From Paenibacillus sp. OV219 (lineage in GTDB: Bacteria > Bacillota > Bacilli > Paenibacillales > Paenibacillaceae): a stretch of 64,000 nucleotides of DNA. Below are positions 11,809 through 21,684 of the stretch, one piece after another. Positions within the stretch are counted from its first letter, which is position 1; each line of letters opens with the position of its first letter. The stretch spans positions 1 through 64,000 of the forward strand of contig NZ_FOCJ01000003.1 of the NCBI RefSeq assembly GCF_900110075.1, given 5' to 3'. A program made the translations under genes and the position numbers. The notes under the pieces are model-generated. The model was not told the origin of the DNA. It ran no database searches and saw only the letters and a program-made list of their open reading frames with translations.

Positions 11809-12221
11809 AGATTGTCACTCCTTATCCAATTCATGCGCATTGGGCGCAGTTCTGCATCAGATGTCGAAACATCGTATAATCTGTACTCGTTCATCCACAT
11901 TATTAAGGGAATGCACAGAAAAATTATCAATAGGGGATAGATGTTGTTCACAGTATTATCCACAGCCTGTTAATAATGTTGAGGAGAAGTTGAAGTCATC
12001 CACACAGAAAACATAATCATCATAGCAAAATAACCCTTGATATTCAACGATTTCAGCGTTTTTATCCACAAATTCTATAGGTTGTGTATAATAGTTATCG
12101 ACAACACTAGATATTGTTTATATCTTGTTACCATTTCGACAATAACCGGGGAAACCCGATAAATTCATCCACATGTTATTAATTTGCCGTCCACACAGCC
12201 CCTTTTATACATTTATCCACA
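11801..12221. other. oriC DnaA-box cluster upstream of dnaA
   Basis: This region is rich in DnaA boxes in one orientation. Perfect TTATCCACA copies occur at 11956-11964, 12062-12070 and 12213-12221. Single-mismatch TCATCCACA copies occur at 11891, 11996 and 12165, CTATCCACA at 11801, and TTATCGACA at 12095. A reverse-oriented TGTGTATAA lies at 12083. The layout equals the incA/incB region upstream of dnaA in B. subtilis. With the unwinding region on the far side of dnaA, the origin is bipartite. Confidence 0.9.
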
Positions 12222-12270
12222 GAAGAGTTTCCATTATAGTTTTGGTGACTCTTACCGATCGTGTTTTCGG

Positions 12271-12299
12271 TTGACTTTTAGGTGTGTACATGGTTTAAT
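12271..12299 (+). promoter_or_regulatory. rpmH promoter
   Basis: TTGACT (12271-12276) and TTTAAT (12294-12299) are separated by exactly 17 bases. It points to rpmH, leaving a leader of about 150 bases. Confidence 0.7.
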
Positions 12300-12455
12300 T
12301 GAAAAAGGCGTTTTTTGGCGAGGAGCGCTCGTGGTTTGAGGTTCAGGGACTGCGTTGCTGTTTCCGCTTAAACAAACAGACGATCGCTAATCGTGCAGAC
12401 GATAAGAAATAGGATATGCAAGTACGATTTAACTAGGTATAGGAGGTGCATAGAA

Positions 12456-12590
12456 ATGAGACCGACATTTAGACCTAACGTTAGTAAACGTAAGAAAGTT
12501 CATGGTTTCCGTAAGCGCATGGCTTCGGCAAATGGACGTAAAGTGCTGAGCGCCCGCCGTCAACGGGGAAGAAAAGTATTGAGCGCGTAA
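12456..12590 (+). CDS. rpmH: 50S ribosomal protein L34
   Basis: The 44-residue, very basic L34 ([20 protein letters not shown] onwards, ending GRKVLSA). It is a structural protein of the large ribosomal subunit and near-universally sits beside the origin in front of rnpA. AGGAGGTG at 12441-12448 fixes ATG 12456; a longer in-frame extension upstream has no family support. Confidence 0.98.
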   Translation: MRPTFRPNVSKRKKVHGFRKRMASANGRKVLSARRQRGRKVLSA

Positions 12591-12594
12591 GCTT

Positions 12595-12620
12595 AAGACC
12601 ACGTCAAGTGGTCTTTTTTT
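12595..12620 (+). terminator. Intrinsic terminator after rpmH
   Basis: AAGACCAC (12595-12602) pairs with GTGGTCTT (12608-12615) around a five-base loop, followed by seven T. It probably attenuates rather than abolishes transcription into rnpA. Confidence 0.85.
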
Positions 12621-12667
12621 CATTTTTAAGGTAATACTAATGGATAAAGGTTCGGTGAAGATGCGCC

Positions 12668-13033
12668 GTGCAAAGAAAGCTGCGATTGCGTAACCGCGAA
12701 GATTTCAGCCGTATATATAGGAATGGCAAATCGTTCGCCAATAGTCAGTTTGTTGTTTACTGGTCGCGCCAGATGCGGGCGGATCCAATTCGTCTCGGAG
12801 TGTCGGCCAGCAAGAAGATTGGCAATGCCGTCGTTCGGAATCGAATGAGGCGGCTTGTGAAGGAAATTGTCCGGCATCAGCTTGACCGAATGAACGGGCA
12901 GCTTGATCTGATCGTCATTGTCCGCAAGCCGGCGGTTGGGCTTGAGATGAAGGAGCTTGAGAAGAGCATGCTTCATGTGCTAAAACGGGCAGGCCTTCTG
13001 AAGGGTTCGAAGCAGAGCGTAAAAGTGCTCTAA
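12668..13033 (+). CDS. rnpA: Ribonuclease P protein component
   Basis: RnpA of 121 residues, the protein cofactor of RNase P that matures tRNA 5' ends. The family motif KKIGNAVVRNRMRRLVKE (about 51-68) contains the RNR signature that contacts RNA. The GTG start at 12668 gives the expected QRKLRLRNREDF N-terminus; the ribosome site is weak (GGTGAAG). Position between rpmH and yidC is canonical. No yidD gene is found after it. Confidence 0.96.
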   Translation: MQRKLRLRNREDFSRIYRNGKSFANSQFVVYWSRQMRADPIRLGVSASKKIGNAVVRNRMRRLVKEIVRHQLDRMNGQLDLIVIVRKPAVGLEMKELEKSMLHVLKRAGLLKGSKQSVKVL

Positions 13034-13148
13034 CGATAGGAACCCTGTCATACTTTTGAATGGTCTTCGCGCAAAACGAAACTGTCTGTTCAGGCGGTGA
13101 AACCGTTTTAGTTTGGCGCTGGAGGCTTGTTTCTTTGTGCCAATAAAT

Positions 13149-13157
13149 GTGATATAG
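13149..13157 (+). promoter_or_regulatory. Extended -10 promoter for yidC-jag
   Basis: TG-A-TATAGT forms an extended -10 about 76 bases before the yidC start, with only a poor -35. It suggests an extra promoter for the insertase operon. Confidence 0.4.
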
Positions 13158-13232
13158 TTTACGTGAATGAATTTGCTGTAATTTCTTTAATGAAGGGCGA
13201 TTATGCCCCTGGTGCACAGAGAGGAGATTTAC

Positions 13233-14009
13233 ATGTTGTCCCGTATTTCGAAACGAACATGGTTAACGGCAGCTTCGCTCATTGCCGTAATGCTTTTTTT
13301 GAGCGGATGTTCCTCAGCCTCCCATCCGGTTTCAATGGATGCCCTGGAGCACGGAAACTTCTGGCAGCGTAATGTAGTTTACTATTTCTCGCTTGCTCTA
13401 GAAGAGTTCGCAAAATGGTTTAACGGTGAATACGGTATTGCCATTCTGCTTATGGTTATTATCGTTAGAACGATCATTCTTCCGCTTACTATTAAACAGT
13501 ACCGCAGCTCGAAGGCGATGCAGTTGCTTCAGCCGGAGCTCGCGAAGCTGAAAGAGAAGCACAAGGACAACCCTCAGAAGCAGCAAGAGGAAACAATGAA
13601 GCTGTTTCAGCAGCATAAAGTTAATCCGCTGGCCGGCTGTTTGCCGCTGCTTGTGCAAATGCCGATCTTTATCGCTCTTTACAACTCGATCTATATGAAT
13701 GAGAACATTCGCGAGCACACGTTCCTGTGGCTGCAGCTCGGTGAGAAGGACCACACTTACGTGCTCCCGATTATCGCAGCAATTACGACCTTTATTCAGT
13801 CGAAAATGATGCAGTCCCAGCAGAAGGCGATGCCTGCTATGCAGGGAATCATGATGATCTTCCCAGTGTTGATCTTCGTTATGGCACTGAACTTCCCGGC
13901 GGCGCTTCCGCTGTACTGGATCTTCAGTAACACATACACGATTGTGCAAAACTATTTCCTATATGTACGCAACTCATCTAAGGGCAAGGAGAGTGTGCCT
14001 GCGAAATGA
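13233..14009 (+). CDS. yidC: Membrane protein insertase YidC/SpoIIIJ
   Basis: A 258-residue lipoprotein insertase of the YidC/Oxa1 family. It inserts membrane proteins with or without SecYEG, and the SpoIIIJ paralogue is needed in the forespore. The signal sequence ends in the lipobox LSGC with Cys26. The core shows five membrane segments, the conserved arginine in VIIVRTIILPLTIKQYRSS (about 79) and the motif NPLAGCLPLLVQMPIFIALY. AGAGGAG precedes ATG 13233. The stop overlaps the jag start (ATGA), so the two are translationally coupled. Confidence 0.95.
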   Translation: MLSRISKRTWLTAASLIAVMLFLSGCSSASHPVSMDALEHGNFWQRNVVYYFSLALEEFAKWFNGEYGIAILLMVIIVRTIILPLTIKQYRSSKAMQLLQPELAKLKEKHKDNPQKQQEETMKLFQQHKVNPLAGCLPLLVQMPIFIALYNSIYMNENIREHTFLWLQLGEKDHTYVLPIIAAITTFIQSKMMQSQQKAMPAMQGIMMIFPVLIFVMALNFPAALPLYWIFSNTYTIVQNYFLYVRNSSKGKESVPAK

Positions 14010-14680
14010 AGAAAATCGTAGCATCGGGCAAAACGATCGAAGATGCTGTACAAAACGGTTTAACGGAATTGCAAGTGTCTGCGGATCGTGTTAATGTGAC
14101 CGTTCTGGAGAAGCCGTCGAAAGGCTTGTTCGGCTTAATTGGGGCGAGAGCCGCTAAAGTTGAGCTCGTACTCGTGCCTGTGCTCGTACCTGAGCAAGAA
14201 AAGGTGTCGGTCTCTGCAGTCGCGGCTCCTAAGGATCCGCTACTTGAAGCGGAACGATTCATTACCGAAGTGGCAAGAACGATGGGGCTTGATATTGCGA
14301 TTAGACGTAACGATTCGAAAGATGAATTAACACTCGCGATCTCGGGCGGCGGTGATCTTGGCATGTTAATCGGTCGCCGAGGTCAAACGCTTGACGCTTT
14401 GCAGTATTTGGTCAACATTGTGGCCAATCGTTATTCCAACAGTCATCTTCGCATTGTGCTTGATGCGGAAGATTTTCGCGAGCGTCGTCGGAAAACGCTC
14501 GAGGATTTATCAGACCGCCTGGCGGGACATGTCGTGCGCACGCGCAAAGAAGTGGTGCTTGAGCCGATGTCCCCGCATGAGCGGAAGATTATCCATTCGC
14601 AGTTGCAAAATCACGCCAAGGTTAAAACATTCAGTAAAGGCGATGAACCGAATCGCCGCGTAGTCATTACGCTAAAATAA
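14006..14680 (+). CDS. jag: RNA-binding protein Jag/KhpB (SpoIIIJ-associated)
   Basis: A 224-residue protein with the Jag N-terminal domain (about 1-55, including EKPSKGLFGLIG), a KH domain (about 75-150, RRGQTLDALQYLVN) and an R3H domain (about 155-220, MSPHERKIIHSQL). KhpB-type proteins bind RNA and affect cell division and elongation. It overlaps the yidC stop by four bases, the standard pairing. Confidence 0.94.
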   Translation: MKKIVASGKTIEDAVQNGLTELQVSADRVNVTVLEKPSKGLFGLIGARAAKVELVLVPVLVPEQEKVSVSAVAAPKDPLLEAERFITEVARTMGLDIAIRRNDSKDELTLAISGGGDLGMLIGRRGQTLDALQYLVNIVANRYSNSHLRIVLDAEDFRERRRKTLEDLSDRLAGHVVRTRKEVVLEPMSPHERKIIHSQLQNHAKVKTFSKGDEPNRRVVITLK

Positions 14681-14685
14681 GTGCT

Positions 14686-14722
14686 CGGGCAATGACTCTT
14701 TGCGGTCATTGCTCGTTTTTTT
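14686..14722 (+). terminator. Intrinsic terminator after jag
   Basis: CGGGCAATGAC (14686-14696) pairs with GTCATTGCTCG (14705-14715) with one G-T pair, followed by a run of seven T. Confidence 0.85.
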
Positions 14723-14757
14723 AATTACGAGTTCACAAGTTAATGAGGGAAAAAACG

Positions 14758-16140
14758 ATGATGATACAAGACACGATTGCCGCCATTTCGACAGCTGTCG
14801 GGGAAGGCGGCATTGCCGTTATACGGGTCAGTGGGCCTGATGCGGTTACAGAATCTTCGAAGATCTTCCGCTCCAAGTCGGATATTGCCGCAGCAGCGTC
14901 GCATACCGTCCATTATGGTCATATTGTAGACCCAATAAGCGGCGAGACGGTGGAGGAGATCCTGCTCACGATTATGCGAGGGCCGCGCTCGTTCACAGCA
15001 GAGGATGTTGTCGAATTGAGTACGCACGGCGGCGTTGTCGCTGTGAAGCGGGTGCTAGAGCTGCTGCTGCGTTCAGGTGATGTGCGGATTGCAGAGCCTG
15101 GTGAGTTCACAAAGCGCGCATTCTTGAACGGAAGAATTGATCTGACACAAGCAGAAGCAGTTATTGACCTGATCCGCTCCAAGTCGGATCGTGCTTTCTC
15201 TATTGCGATGAAGCAAGCGGAGGGAATGCTGTCGAAGAAGGTCAAAGCACTTCGCCACGGCCTTATTGAGCTGCTTGCTCATATTGAAGTGAATATTGAT
15301 TATCCTGAGCACGATGTCGCTTCCATGACAAGTGCGTACATTCGCGAACGCTGCGGCGAAGCTCGGGATGAGATAAACCGGTTGTTAAAAACAGCCGCGG
15401 AAGGCAAAATATTAAGAGAAGGCATTGTGACGGCAATTGTTGGCCGCCCGAATGTCGGTAAGTCGTCGCTACTTAATGCACTGGTGCAGGAGAATAAAGC
15501 GATCGTGACCGACATTCCAGGGACGACACGTGATGTCATCGAAGAATATATTACGCTTGGCGGTATTCCGCTGCGATTGCTCGATACAGCAGGCATTCGT
15601 GAAACAGCTGATGTGGTGGAGCGTATTGGTGTCGAACGATCCCGTACGGCGCTTGAGGAAGCGGATCTGATCTTGTTCGTGCTGAATGTTAATGAACCGC
15701 TGCACCCGGACGATCAGCTACTGATGGAGCAGCTACGCGGCAGACCAGTTGTCGTGCTGCTAAATAAGACCGACTTGCCGGCCGTGCTTGACACTTCGGC
15801 TGTGGAGTCGATCTTCCCGGCGGATACGATCGTAAAGCTCTCCGTACTGCATGAGCAAGGGTTAGAAGAGCTTGAAGGCGTCATTAGTCGGATGTTCTTC
15901 AGCGGCGAGCTGGAATCTGCCGATATGACTTATGTCAGCAATGTTCGTCATATTACGCTATTAGGTCATGCGAAGCAGTCGCTGTTAGATGCAATGGAAT
16001 CGACAGATATCGGGATTCCGATTGATATTGTGCAAATTGATGTGCGTACAGCTTGGGAGCAATTAGGGGAATTGATAGGCGATTCGGTAGCTGACTCGCT
16101 TATTGATCAGATTTTCTCTCAGTTCTGTTTAGGTAAATAA
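14758..16140 (+). CDS. mnmE: tRNA uridine-5-carboxymethylaminomethyl modification GTPase MnmE
   Basis: MnmE of about 460 residues acts with MnmG to modify the wobble uridine of certain tRNAs. The N-terminal formyl-tetrahydrofolate-binding domain is followed by a helical domain interrupted by a G domain ([35 protein letters not shown]). The C-terminus ends FCLGK with the essential cysteine. GAGGGA at 14745-14750 favours ATG 14758; an in-frame ATG at 14743 and one at 14761 also exist. Confidence 0.97.
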   Translation: MMIQDTIAAISTAVGEGGIAVIRVSGPDAVTESSKIFRSKSDIAAAASHTVHYGHIVDPISGETVEEILLTIMRGPRSFTAEDVVELSTHGGVVAVKRVLELLLRSGDVRIAEPGEFTKRAFLNGRIDLTQAEAVIDLIRSKSDRAFSIAMKQAEGMLSKKVKALRHGLIELLAHIEVNIDYPEHDVASMTSAYIRERCGEARDEINRLLKTAAEGKILREGIVTAIVGRPNVGKSSLLNALVQENKAIVTDIPGTTRDVIEEYITLGGIPLRLLDTAGIRETADVVERIGVERSRTALEEADLILFVLNVNEPLHPDDQLLMEQLRGRPVVVLLNKTDLPAVLDTSAVESIFPADTIVKLSVLHEQGLEELEGVISRMFFSGELESADMTYVSNVRHITLLGHAKQSLLDAMESTDIGIPIDIVQIDVRTAWEQLGELIGDSVADSLIDQIFSQFCLGK

Positions 16141-16175
16141 TAATGGAGCAAAAAGAGGTAGGGAGGGATAGCAAA

Positions 16176-18065
16176 ATGAGATACCATGCAGGGGATTTTG
16201 AAGTAATTGTAGTCGGTGCCGGCCACGCTGGGGTTGAGGCAGCATTGGCGGCTGCCCGGATGGGGTGTGAGACGCTGCTGCTCACGATTAATCTCGATAT
16301 GGTCGCGTTTATGCCTTGTAACCCATCGATTGGCGGACCGGCAAAAGGTCATGTCGTGCGTGAAATTGATGCGCTTGGCGGGGAAATGGGACGCAATATC
16401 GATAAGACGTTCATTCAAATGCGGATGCTGAATACGGGGAAAGGTCCCGCTGTTCATGCGCTGCGTGCACAAGCGGATAAGTTTCTGTATCAACATTTTA
16501 TGAAGCAAACGATTGAAGAGACAGACCATTTGACGCTTCGCCAGGGGATGGCGGAGGAGCTAATTATTGAGGATGGCGTCTGTGTCGGCATCGTGACGAA
16601 GACCGGTGCGGAATTCCGTGCGAAAGCGGTCGTTGTAACAACGGGCACATACTTGCGTGGCAAAGTGATTATGGGTGAGCTCATGTATGAGAGTGGCCCT
16701 AACAATCAGCAGCCATCGGTAAAGCTGTCCGAGAGCTTGCGCTCACTTGGCTTACAGCTCGTTCGTTTCAAGACGGGCACGCCGCCGCGGGTGCATAAGG
16801 ATACGATTGATTTTAGCAAAACGGAAATACAGCCAGGCGATGAGAAGCCGAAGTTCTTCTCTTATGAAACGGAATACTCGGACAACGAGCAACTGCCTTG
16901 TTGGTTGACTTACACATCGGAAGATACCCATAAGATTATTAATGATAACCTTCACCGTGCGCCGATGTTCTCGGGAGCTATTGAAGGTACTGGCCCACGT
17001 TATTGCCCGTCCATTGAGGATAAGATCGTTCGTTTCGCCGATAAGCCGAAGCATCAGATCTTCTTGGAGCCGGAAGGCAAGAATACGTCGGAGTATTACG
17101 TTCAAGGTCTCTCGACGAGTATGCCTGAGGATGTACAGCTGAGCATTCTCCGTTCGATTCCAGGACTGGAGAAGGTTGAGATGATGCGTACAGGCTACGC
17201 AATTGAGTATGACGCAGTTGTGCCAACGCAGCTGTGGCCGTCGCTTGAGACGAAGCTTGTACCTGGTCTCTTCACAGCTGGACAGATTAACGGTACATCG
17301 GGCTATGAGGAAGCAGCAGGTCAAGGTATTATGGCTGGCATTAATGCAGCCCGTAAAGTGCAAGAGAAAACGCCAATCATTGTAGATCGTTCACAGGGTT
17401 ATATTGGAGTTCTGATAGATGATCTTGTTACAAAAGGGACTACGGAGCCATATCGTTTACTTACGTCCCGTGCAGAATACCGCTTGCTGCTGCGTCATGA
17501 CAATGCCGATTTGCGTCTAACACCGACTGGTTATGAGATTGGATTAATCTCAGAAGCGCGCTATTCGAAGTTTACGCACAAGAAACTGATGGTGGAGCAA
17601 GAGATCGAACGTTTGAAGACAGTTAAGGTGCGTCCGGATGAAGAAGTGCTGCAAATGCTCACAGAGATTAACACAGCACCTATACAACAAACGACCGATG
17701 CGCTCTCGTTGCTTCGCCGTCCGGAAGTGACGTACGCACTTGTTGATCGTCTCTCTCCGGCAGAAGAGCCGCTGACTGATGATATGAAGGAGCAAGTCGA
17801 GATTCAAATCAAGTATGCCGGTTACATCGAGAAGCAGCAGCTTCAAGTGGAACGGCTTGCGAAGATGGAGAAGAAGCGGATTCCAGACGACATTGACTAT
17901 TCGGTCATAACGAATATATCGAAGGAATCGAAGACGAATCTGTCGAACATCCGTCCATTGTCCATTGGGCAAGCATCGCGGATCGGCGGCGTAACGCCGG
18001 CAGATATTTCGATTCTTCTCGTTTATCTTGAGCATTACAATAAGGTTGTTGCTGCACGGGGGTAA
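16176..18065 (+). CDS. mnmG: tRNA uridine-5-carboxymethylaminomethyl modification enzyme MnmG (GidA)
   Basis: A FAD-dependent protein of about 629 residues, partner of MnmE. The FAD-binding Rossmann motif [19 protein letters not shown] is at the N-terminus, with the family blocks [22 protein letters not shown] and [16 protein letters not shown]. The helical C-terminal domain binds MnmE and tRNA. GGGAGG before ATG 16176 sets the start; the frame is open to 16143 but lacks a site. It is 35 bases downstream of mnmE. Confidence 0.97.
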   Translation: MRYHAGDFEVIVVGAGHAGVEAALAAARMGCETLLLTINLDMVAFMPCNPSIGGPAKGHVVREIDALGGEMGRNIDKTFIQMRMLNTGKGPAVHALRAQADKFLYQHFMKQTIEETDHLTLRQGMAEELIIEDGVCVGIVTKTGAEFRAKAVVVTTGTYLRGKVIMGELMYESGPNNQQPSVKLSESLRSLGLQLVRFKTGTPPRVHKDTIDFSKTEIQPGDEKPKFFSYETEYSDNEQLPCWLTYTSEDTHKIINDNLHRAPMFSGAIEGTGPRYCPSIEDKIVRFADKPKHQIFLEPEGKNTSEYYVQGLSTSMPEDVQLSILRSIPGLEKVEMMRTGYAIEYDAVVPTQLWPSLETKLVPGLFTAGQINGTSGYEEAAGQGIMAGINAARKVQEKTPIIVDRSQGYIGVLIDDLVTKGTTEPYRLLTSRAEYRLLLRHDNADLRLTPTGYEIGLISEARYSKFTHKKLMVEQEIERLKTVKVRPDEEVLQMLTEINTAPIQQTTDALSLLRRPEVTYALVDRLSPAEEPLTDDMKEQVEIQIKYAGYIEKQQLQVERLAKMEKKRIPDDIDYSVITNISKESKTNLSNIRPLSIGQASRIGGVTPADISILLVYLEHYNKVVAARG

Positions 18066-18072
18066 TTAAACG

Positions 18073-18795
18073 ATGAATTCAACAGAAATATGGTTTGTTC
18101 AATTGCTGCAGGAGCGGGGAGTGGCGTTATCGCCGCTTCAGCTGCAGCAGTTCGCTACGTATTATGAGCTGCTCGTCTCATGGAACGAAAAAATGAATTT
18201 AACAGGCATTACAGAGAGGGAAGCAGTGTATGAGAAACATTTTTATGATTCCGTAGCCCTCTCTTTCTTTATGGATATGGACAAAGTGAAGTCACTTGCC
18301 GATATTGGATCAGGAGCAGGTTTTCCTAGTCTACCGCTTAAGATTTGCTTCCCGCATATGAAGGTGACGATTGTCGACTCGCTCAATAAGCGCATTCAAT
18401 TTCTCCAGCACGTTGTGGAAGCGCTTGATCTTACGGACGTCACATGTGTGCACGGACGAGCAGAGGATATCGCTCGCCTGCCTGTGCACCGCGATTCGTA
18501 CGATGTCGTTACAGCTAGAGCTGTTGCTCGGCTCAGTGGTTTGAATGAGCTTTGTCTACCTTTTGCAAAGAAAGGTGGAACGTTTGCATCGATGAAAGGT
18601 GCAGATCCTGCAGAGGAAACAGCAGAAGCAAAGCGCAGCTTAATCGAGCTGAAGGCAAAGCTTGTGCATACTCATCATCTAAAGCTTCCATTCGAGCAAT
18701 CGGGCCGTCATATTATTATGATGGAGAAGGTCGGCGCTACTCCTGCTAAATATCCAAGAAAAGCAGGTTTGCCTTTGAAACAACCTATTATATAA
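18073..18795 (+). CDS. rsmG: 16S rRNA (guanine-N7) methyltransferase RsmG (GidB)
   Basis: RsmG of 240 residues methylates N7 of a guanine in the 530 loop of 16S rRNA using S-adenosylmethionine. The SAM-binding motif LADIGSGAGFPSLPLKICFP is at about 76-95, and ITEREAVYEKHFYDS is the family N-terminal block. It starts seven bases after mnmG, so it shares the operon. Confidence 0.96.
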   Translation: MNSTEIWFVQLLQERGVALSPLQLQQFATYYELLVSWNEKMNLTGITEREAVYEKHFYDSVALSFFMDMDKVKSLADIGSGAGFPSLPLKICFPHMKVTIVDSLNKRIQFLQHVVEALDLTDVTCVHGRAEDIARLPVHRDSYDVVTARAVARLSGLNELCLPFAKKGGTFASMKGADPAEETAEAKRSLIELKAKLVHTHHLKLPFEQSGRHIIMMEKVGATPAKYPRKAGLPLKQPII

Positions 18796-18813
18796 TGACA
18801 ACAGTCCAATATT

Positions 18814-18829
18814 TGTTTCACGTGGAACA
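18814..18829. other. parS centromere site (intergenic, rsmG-noc)
   Basis: TGTTTCACGTGGAACA is the reverse complement of TGTTCCACGTGAAACA and fits the Bacillus parS consensus TGTTNCACGTGAAACA exactly. Spo0J/ParB should nucleate here and spread. Confidence 0.93.
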
Positions 18830-19003
18830 AATTCTAAACGGATTGGTTCGGACCATTCTATAAGCAGCATTCGGGTGTTAAACCGATTGCGTATATTTGT
18901 ACTAGAATTATTACTGTCAAGCAGGAAATCAACTTACAGCTGACGAATTAGAGTAGGTAATGACAATAACTCGGCACTTTGAAATCGGGTGGTAGTTGAC
19001 GCT

Positions 19004-19831
19004 ATGAAAGAACAGTTCTCACGTTTATTCGGATTAGCAGAATCGAAAAGCACGAATCAAGATGAAGTGAAACAGATACCGATCAATGATGTGGATACGA
19101 GTCCATATCAACCGCGTACTGTGTTTGATGATGACCGGATTGAAGAACTCAGCCAGACGATTCGTACGCATGGCGTTATTCAGCCGATTGTTGTGCGCGT
19201 GCGTAACGGGAAATATGAGATTATCGCAGGAGAACGCCGGTTTCGTGCGGTGAAGAAGCTTGGGCTTGAGACAATTCCAGCCATCATTCGTGAGTTCAAT
19301 GACTCTCAGGCTGCTTCAATTGCACTCATAGAGAATCTTCAGCGTGAGGGGCTTACTTCGATTGAAGAAGCAGTTGCTTATCAGAAGCTCATTGACCTTC
19401 ATAACCTTACGCAGGAAAGCTTGGCGCAGCGTCTTGGCAAGAGTCAGTCGACCATTGCGAACAAGATTAGATTGCTCGGGCTGGGGGATACGGTTAAAAA
19501 TGCACTGATGGAACGCAAAATTACGGAGCGTCATGCGAGAGCTTTACTATCACTTGATAGCGAAGAGTTGCAGCTTAAGGTGCTAGACGATATTATTGCT
19601 AAAGAGCTTAATGTTAAACAGACAGAAGCTCGAGTGGCTTTCTATAAAGAAGCTACTAAGGAAACGAAGAAACCGAAGCGCATCTCCTTCACGAAGGATG
19701 TACGGCTAGCGCTCAATACAATTAGACAGTCCATTGACATGGTTTCTGGATCGGGCTTGGAGATTAAGACGAAAGAACAGGATTATGAGGATCATTACGA
19801 GATTGTGATCCAAATTCCTAAGCGCTCATAG
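19004..19831 (+). CDS. noc: Nucleoid occlusion protein Noc (ParB family)
   Basis: A ParB/Spo0J-family protein of about 275 residues. The CTP-binding ParB domain contains [15 protein letters not shown] and GERRFRA, followed by a helix-turn-helix ([23 protein letters not shown]) and a C-terminal dimer domain. Position directly after rsmG and before soj identifies it as Noc, which binds its own sites over the chromosome and blocks division over the nucleoid. The N-terminal [10 protein letters not shown] resembles the membrane-targeting amphipathic helix of Noc. ATG 19004 lies after GGGTGG; a GTG at 18989 is less likely. Confidence 0.92.
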   Translation: MKEQFSRLFGLAESKSTNQDEVKQIPINDVDTSPYQPRTVFDDDRIEELSQTIRTHGVIQPIVVRVRNGKYEIIAGERRFRAVKKLGLETIPAIIREFNDSQAASIALIENLQREGLTSIEEAVAYQKLIDLHNLTQESLAQRLGKSQSTIANKIRLLGLGDTVKNALMERKITERHARALLSLDSEELQLKVLDDIIAKELNVKQTEARVAFYKEATKETKKPKRISFTKDVRLALNTIRQSIDMVSGSGLEIKTKEQDYEDHYEIVIQIPKRS

Positions 19832-19949
19832 CACTTTAGACAGCCGTCCATTACAGGGACGGCATCGTCATTTGTAGTAACAACATTTCATTGCCCGCTG
19901 AACGGACGTTTCATAGCTTTATTAAGTAATCAGCATAGAGGTGAACGGT

Positions 19950-20723
19950 TTGTCTAAAACGATTGCAATATCGAACCAGAAGGGCGGTGTCGGAAAAACG
20001 ACCACGTCCGTCAATTTGGGTGCGTGTTTAGCGTCGCTGGGGAAAAAGGTGTTGCTCGTCGATATTGACCCGCAGGGCAATACGACTAGTGGAATTGGTA
20101 TTGAGAAAGCAGATGTCGCTCATTGTATATACGATGTGCTTATTAATGATGTACACCCGAGTGAAGCAACTTGCCCTACTAATATAGAAGGACTTTATAT
20201 TATTCCAGCAACTATTCAACTAGCTGGTGCGGAGATCGAGCTTGTTCAGACGATTTCACGTGAACAACGACTCAAGAAGTCGCTAGCATTAGTGAAGAAA
20301 CAGTATGATTATATTTTGATCGATTGCCCGCCATCGCTCGGCATTTTGACCATTAACTCGTTGACGGCTTCGGACTCACTCATTATCCCTATACAATGTG
20401 AATATTACGCACTGGAAGGTCTAAGTCAGTTGCTAAATACGGTGCGACTTGTCCAGAAGCATCTGAACACAAGCCTTCAAATCGAAGGTGTATTACTGAC
20501 GATGTTTGACGCGCGGACGAATCTTGGTATTCAGGTTATTGAAGAAGTGAAGAAATACTTTCAACAAAAGGTTTACCAAACGATCATTCCGAGGAATGTC
20601 CGCTTGAGCGAGGCTCCATCGCATGGGCAGTCCATCATCACATATGATCCGAGATCCAAAGGGGCAGAGGTATACCTTGAACTCGCGAAGGAAGTGATTA
20701 TGTATGAGCAAGCGGCTAGGTAG
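19950..20723 (+). CDS. soj: Chromosome partitioning ATPase Soj/ParA
   Basis: A ParA ATPase of about 257 residues. It has the deviant Walker A KGGVGKTT near the N-terminus, Walker A' and B blocks (LLVDIDPQGN, YILIDCPPSLG), and works with Spo0J in origin segregation and DnaA control. The start is taken as TTG 19950, six bases after AGAGGTG, giving the usual SKTIAISNQKGG; the in-frame GTG at 19941 overlaps the ribosome site. It overlaps spo0J by 20 bases. Confidence 0.96.
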   Translation: MSKTIAISNQKGGVGKTTTSVNLGACLASLGKKVLLVDIDPQGNTTSGIGIEKADVAHCIYDVLINDVHPSEATCPTNIEGLYIIPATIQLAGAEIELVQTISREQRLKKSLALVKKQYDYILIDCPPSLGILTINSLTASDSLIIPIQCEYYALEGLSQLLNTVRLVQKHLNTSLQIEGVLLTMFDARTNLGIQVIEEVKKYFQQKVYQTIIPRNVRLSEAPSHGQSIITYDPRSKGAEVYLELAKEVIMYEQAAR

Positions 20724-21558
20724 AGGACTTGATGCCCTCATCCCATCGCTCTCTGTAAGCGAGGATGATAAGGTCGTTGAGGTTCCGCTCTCCCAGCTGA
20801 GAGCAAATCCGTACCAACCTCGTAAAACATTCGATGACGATGCGATTAAAGAACTCGCAGAATCCATTAAACAGCATGGTGTCATCCAGCCGATTATCGT
20901 TCGTACTGTACTTAAAGGGTATGAAATTATCGCAGGGGAACGACGGTTTCGTGCATCTCAGCTTTGCGGCAATCCAACGATTCCAGCAGTTGTGCGCAAC
21001 TTCTCCGATCAACAGGTTATGGAGATTGCACTCATTGAGAACTTGCAGCGTGAGGATCTGAATGCAATTGAGTTGTCGGTTGCATATCAAGCGTTAATGG
21101 ATAAGTTCAATCTGACGCAAGAAGAACTATCTATGAAAGTCGGTAAGTCTAGATCGCATATTGCGAACTTTTTGCGACTGTTGGCTCTTCCAGAGCAGAT
21201 TAAAGAAAATGTTTCACGTGGAACAATATCAATGGGACATGCTAGAGCGATTGTTGGCGTGAAAGAGGATGCTCGCAAGAGAGAACTCGCAGAGCTAACA
21301 ATTGCGAATGAGTGGAGCGTACGCCAACTCGAGGAAGCGATAAAAAATCTTGACCAGCCAGCGGCTGCGAAAGTGAAACCGCTCCCTTCGAAGAAGCAGG
21401 ACCCTTTTATAGCTGAGGTTGAAGAATCGCTGCGAGATCGGTTTAAAACGACGGTGAAGATTAAACAGCAGAAGGATAAAGGGCGCATAGAGCTCCTTTA
21501 TTACAACAAGCAGGACTTAGAGCGTCTGCTAGAATTGTTGCAGCAATTGTCCTCATAA
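20704..21558 (+). CDS. spo0J: Chromosome partitioning protein Spo0J/ParB
   Basis: ParB of 284 residues starting SKRLGRGLDALIPS, the Soj-stimulating N-terminus. It has the CTPase ParB domain (NPYQPR, GVIQPIIVR, GERRFRA), a helix-turn-helix reading parS (TQEELSMKVGKSRSHIANFLRLL) and a C-terminal dimerisation domain. It begins inside the 3' end of soj. The gene contains its own parS site at 21210-21225, as in B. subtilis. Confidence 0.97.
   Translation: MSKRLGRGLDALIPSLSVSEDDKVVEVPLSQLRANPYQPRKTFDDDAIKELAESIKQHGVIQPIIVRTVLKGYEIIAGERRFRASQLCGNPTIPAVVRNFSDQQVMEIALIENLQREDLNAIELSVAYQALMDKFNLTQEELSMKVGKSRSHIANFLRLLALPEQIKENVSRGTISMGHARAIVGVKEDARKRELAELTIANEWSVRQLEEAIKNLDQPAAAKVKPLPSKKQDPFIAEVEESLRDRFKTTVKIKQQKDKGRIELLYYNKQDLERLLELLQQLSS
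21210..21225. other. parS centromere site inside spo0J
   Basis: A second exact copy of TGTTTCACGTGGAACA, in the same orientation as the one at 18814 and 2.4 kb away. It lies in the coding sequence downstream of the helix-turn-helix, in frame as codons for NVSRGT. Confidence 0.93.
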
Positions 21559-21684
21559 TTTTTCCTCATAGGATAAACTTAAATAGCATACTCGATTGGT
21601 AACCGCTGCTCAGGTAGGTGCCGATCAAGTATGCTATTATTAGCATTAGCGCAAGTAAACGTAGTGAAAGGAAGGGGTGTGTAT

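Noticed and set aside
13034-13232. Search for yidD between rnpA and yidC
   Set aside because: No frame carries the YidD pattern; the gap holds only a promoter-like sequence.
18989-19003. Upstream GTG start for noc
   Set aside because: It would lie on the ribosome site GGGTGG; ATG 19004 has proper spacing and the expected N-terminus.
20252-20267. parS-like sequence GATTTCACGTGAACAA in soj
   Set aside because: Only 12 of 16 positions fit the consensus and the outer bases that ParB needs are wrong on both sides.
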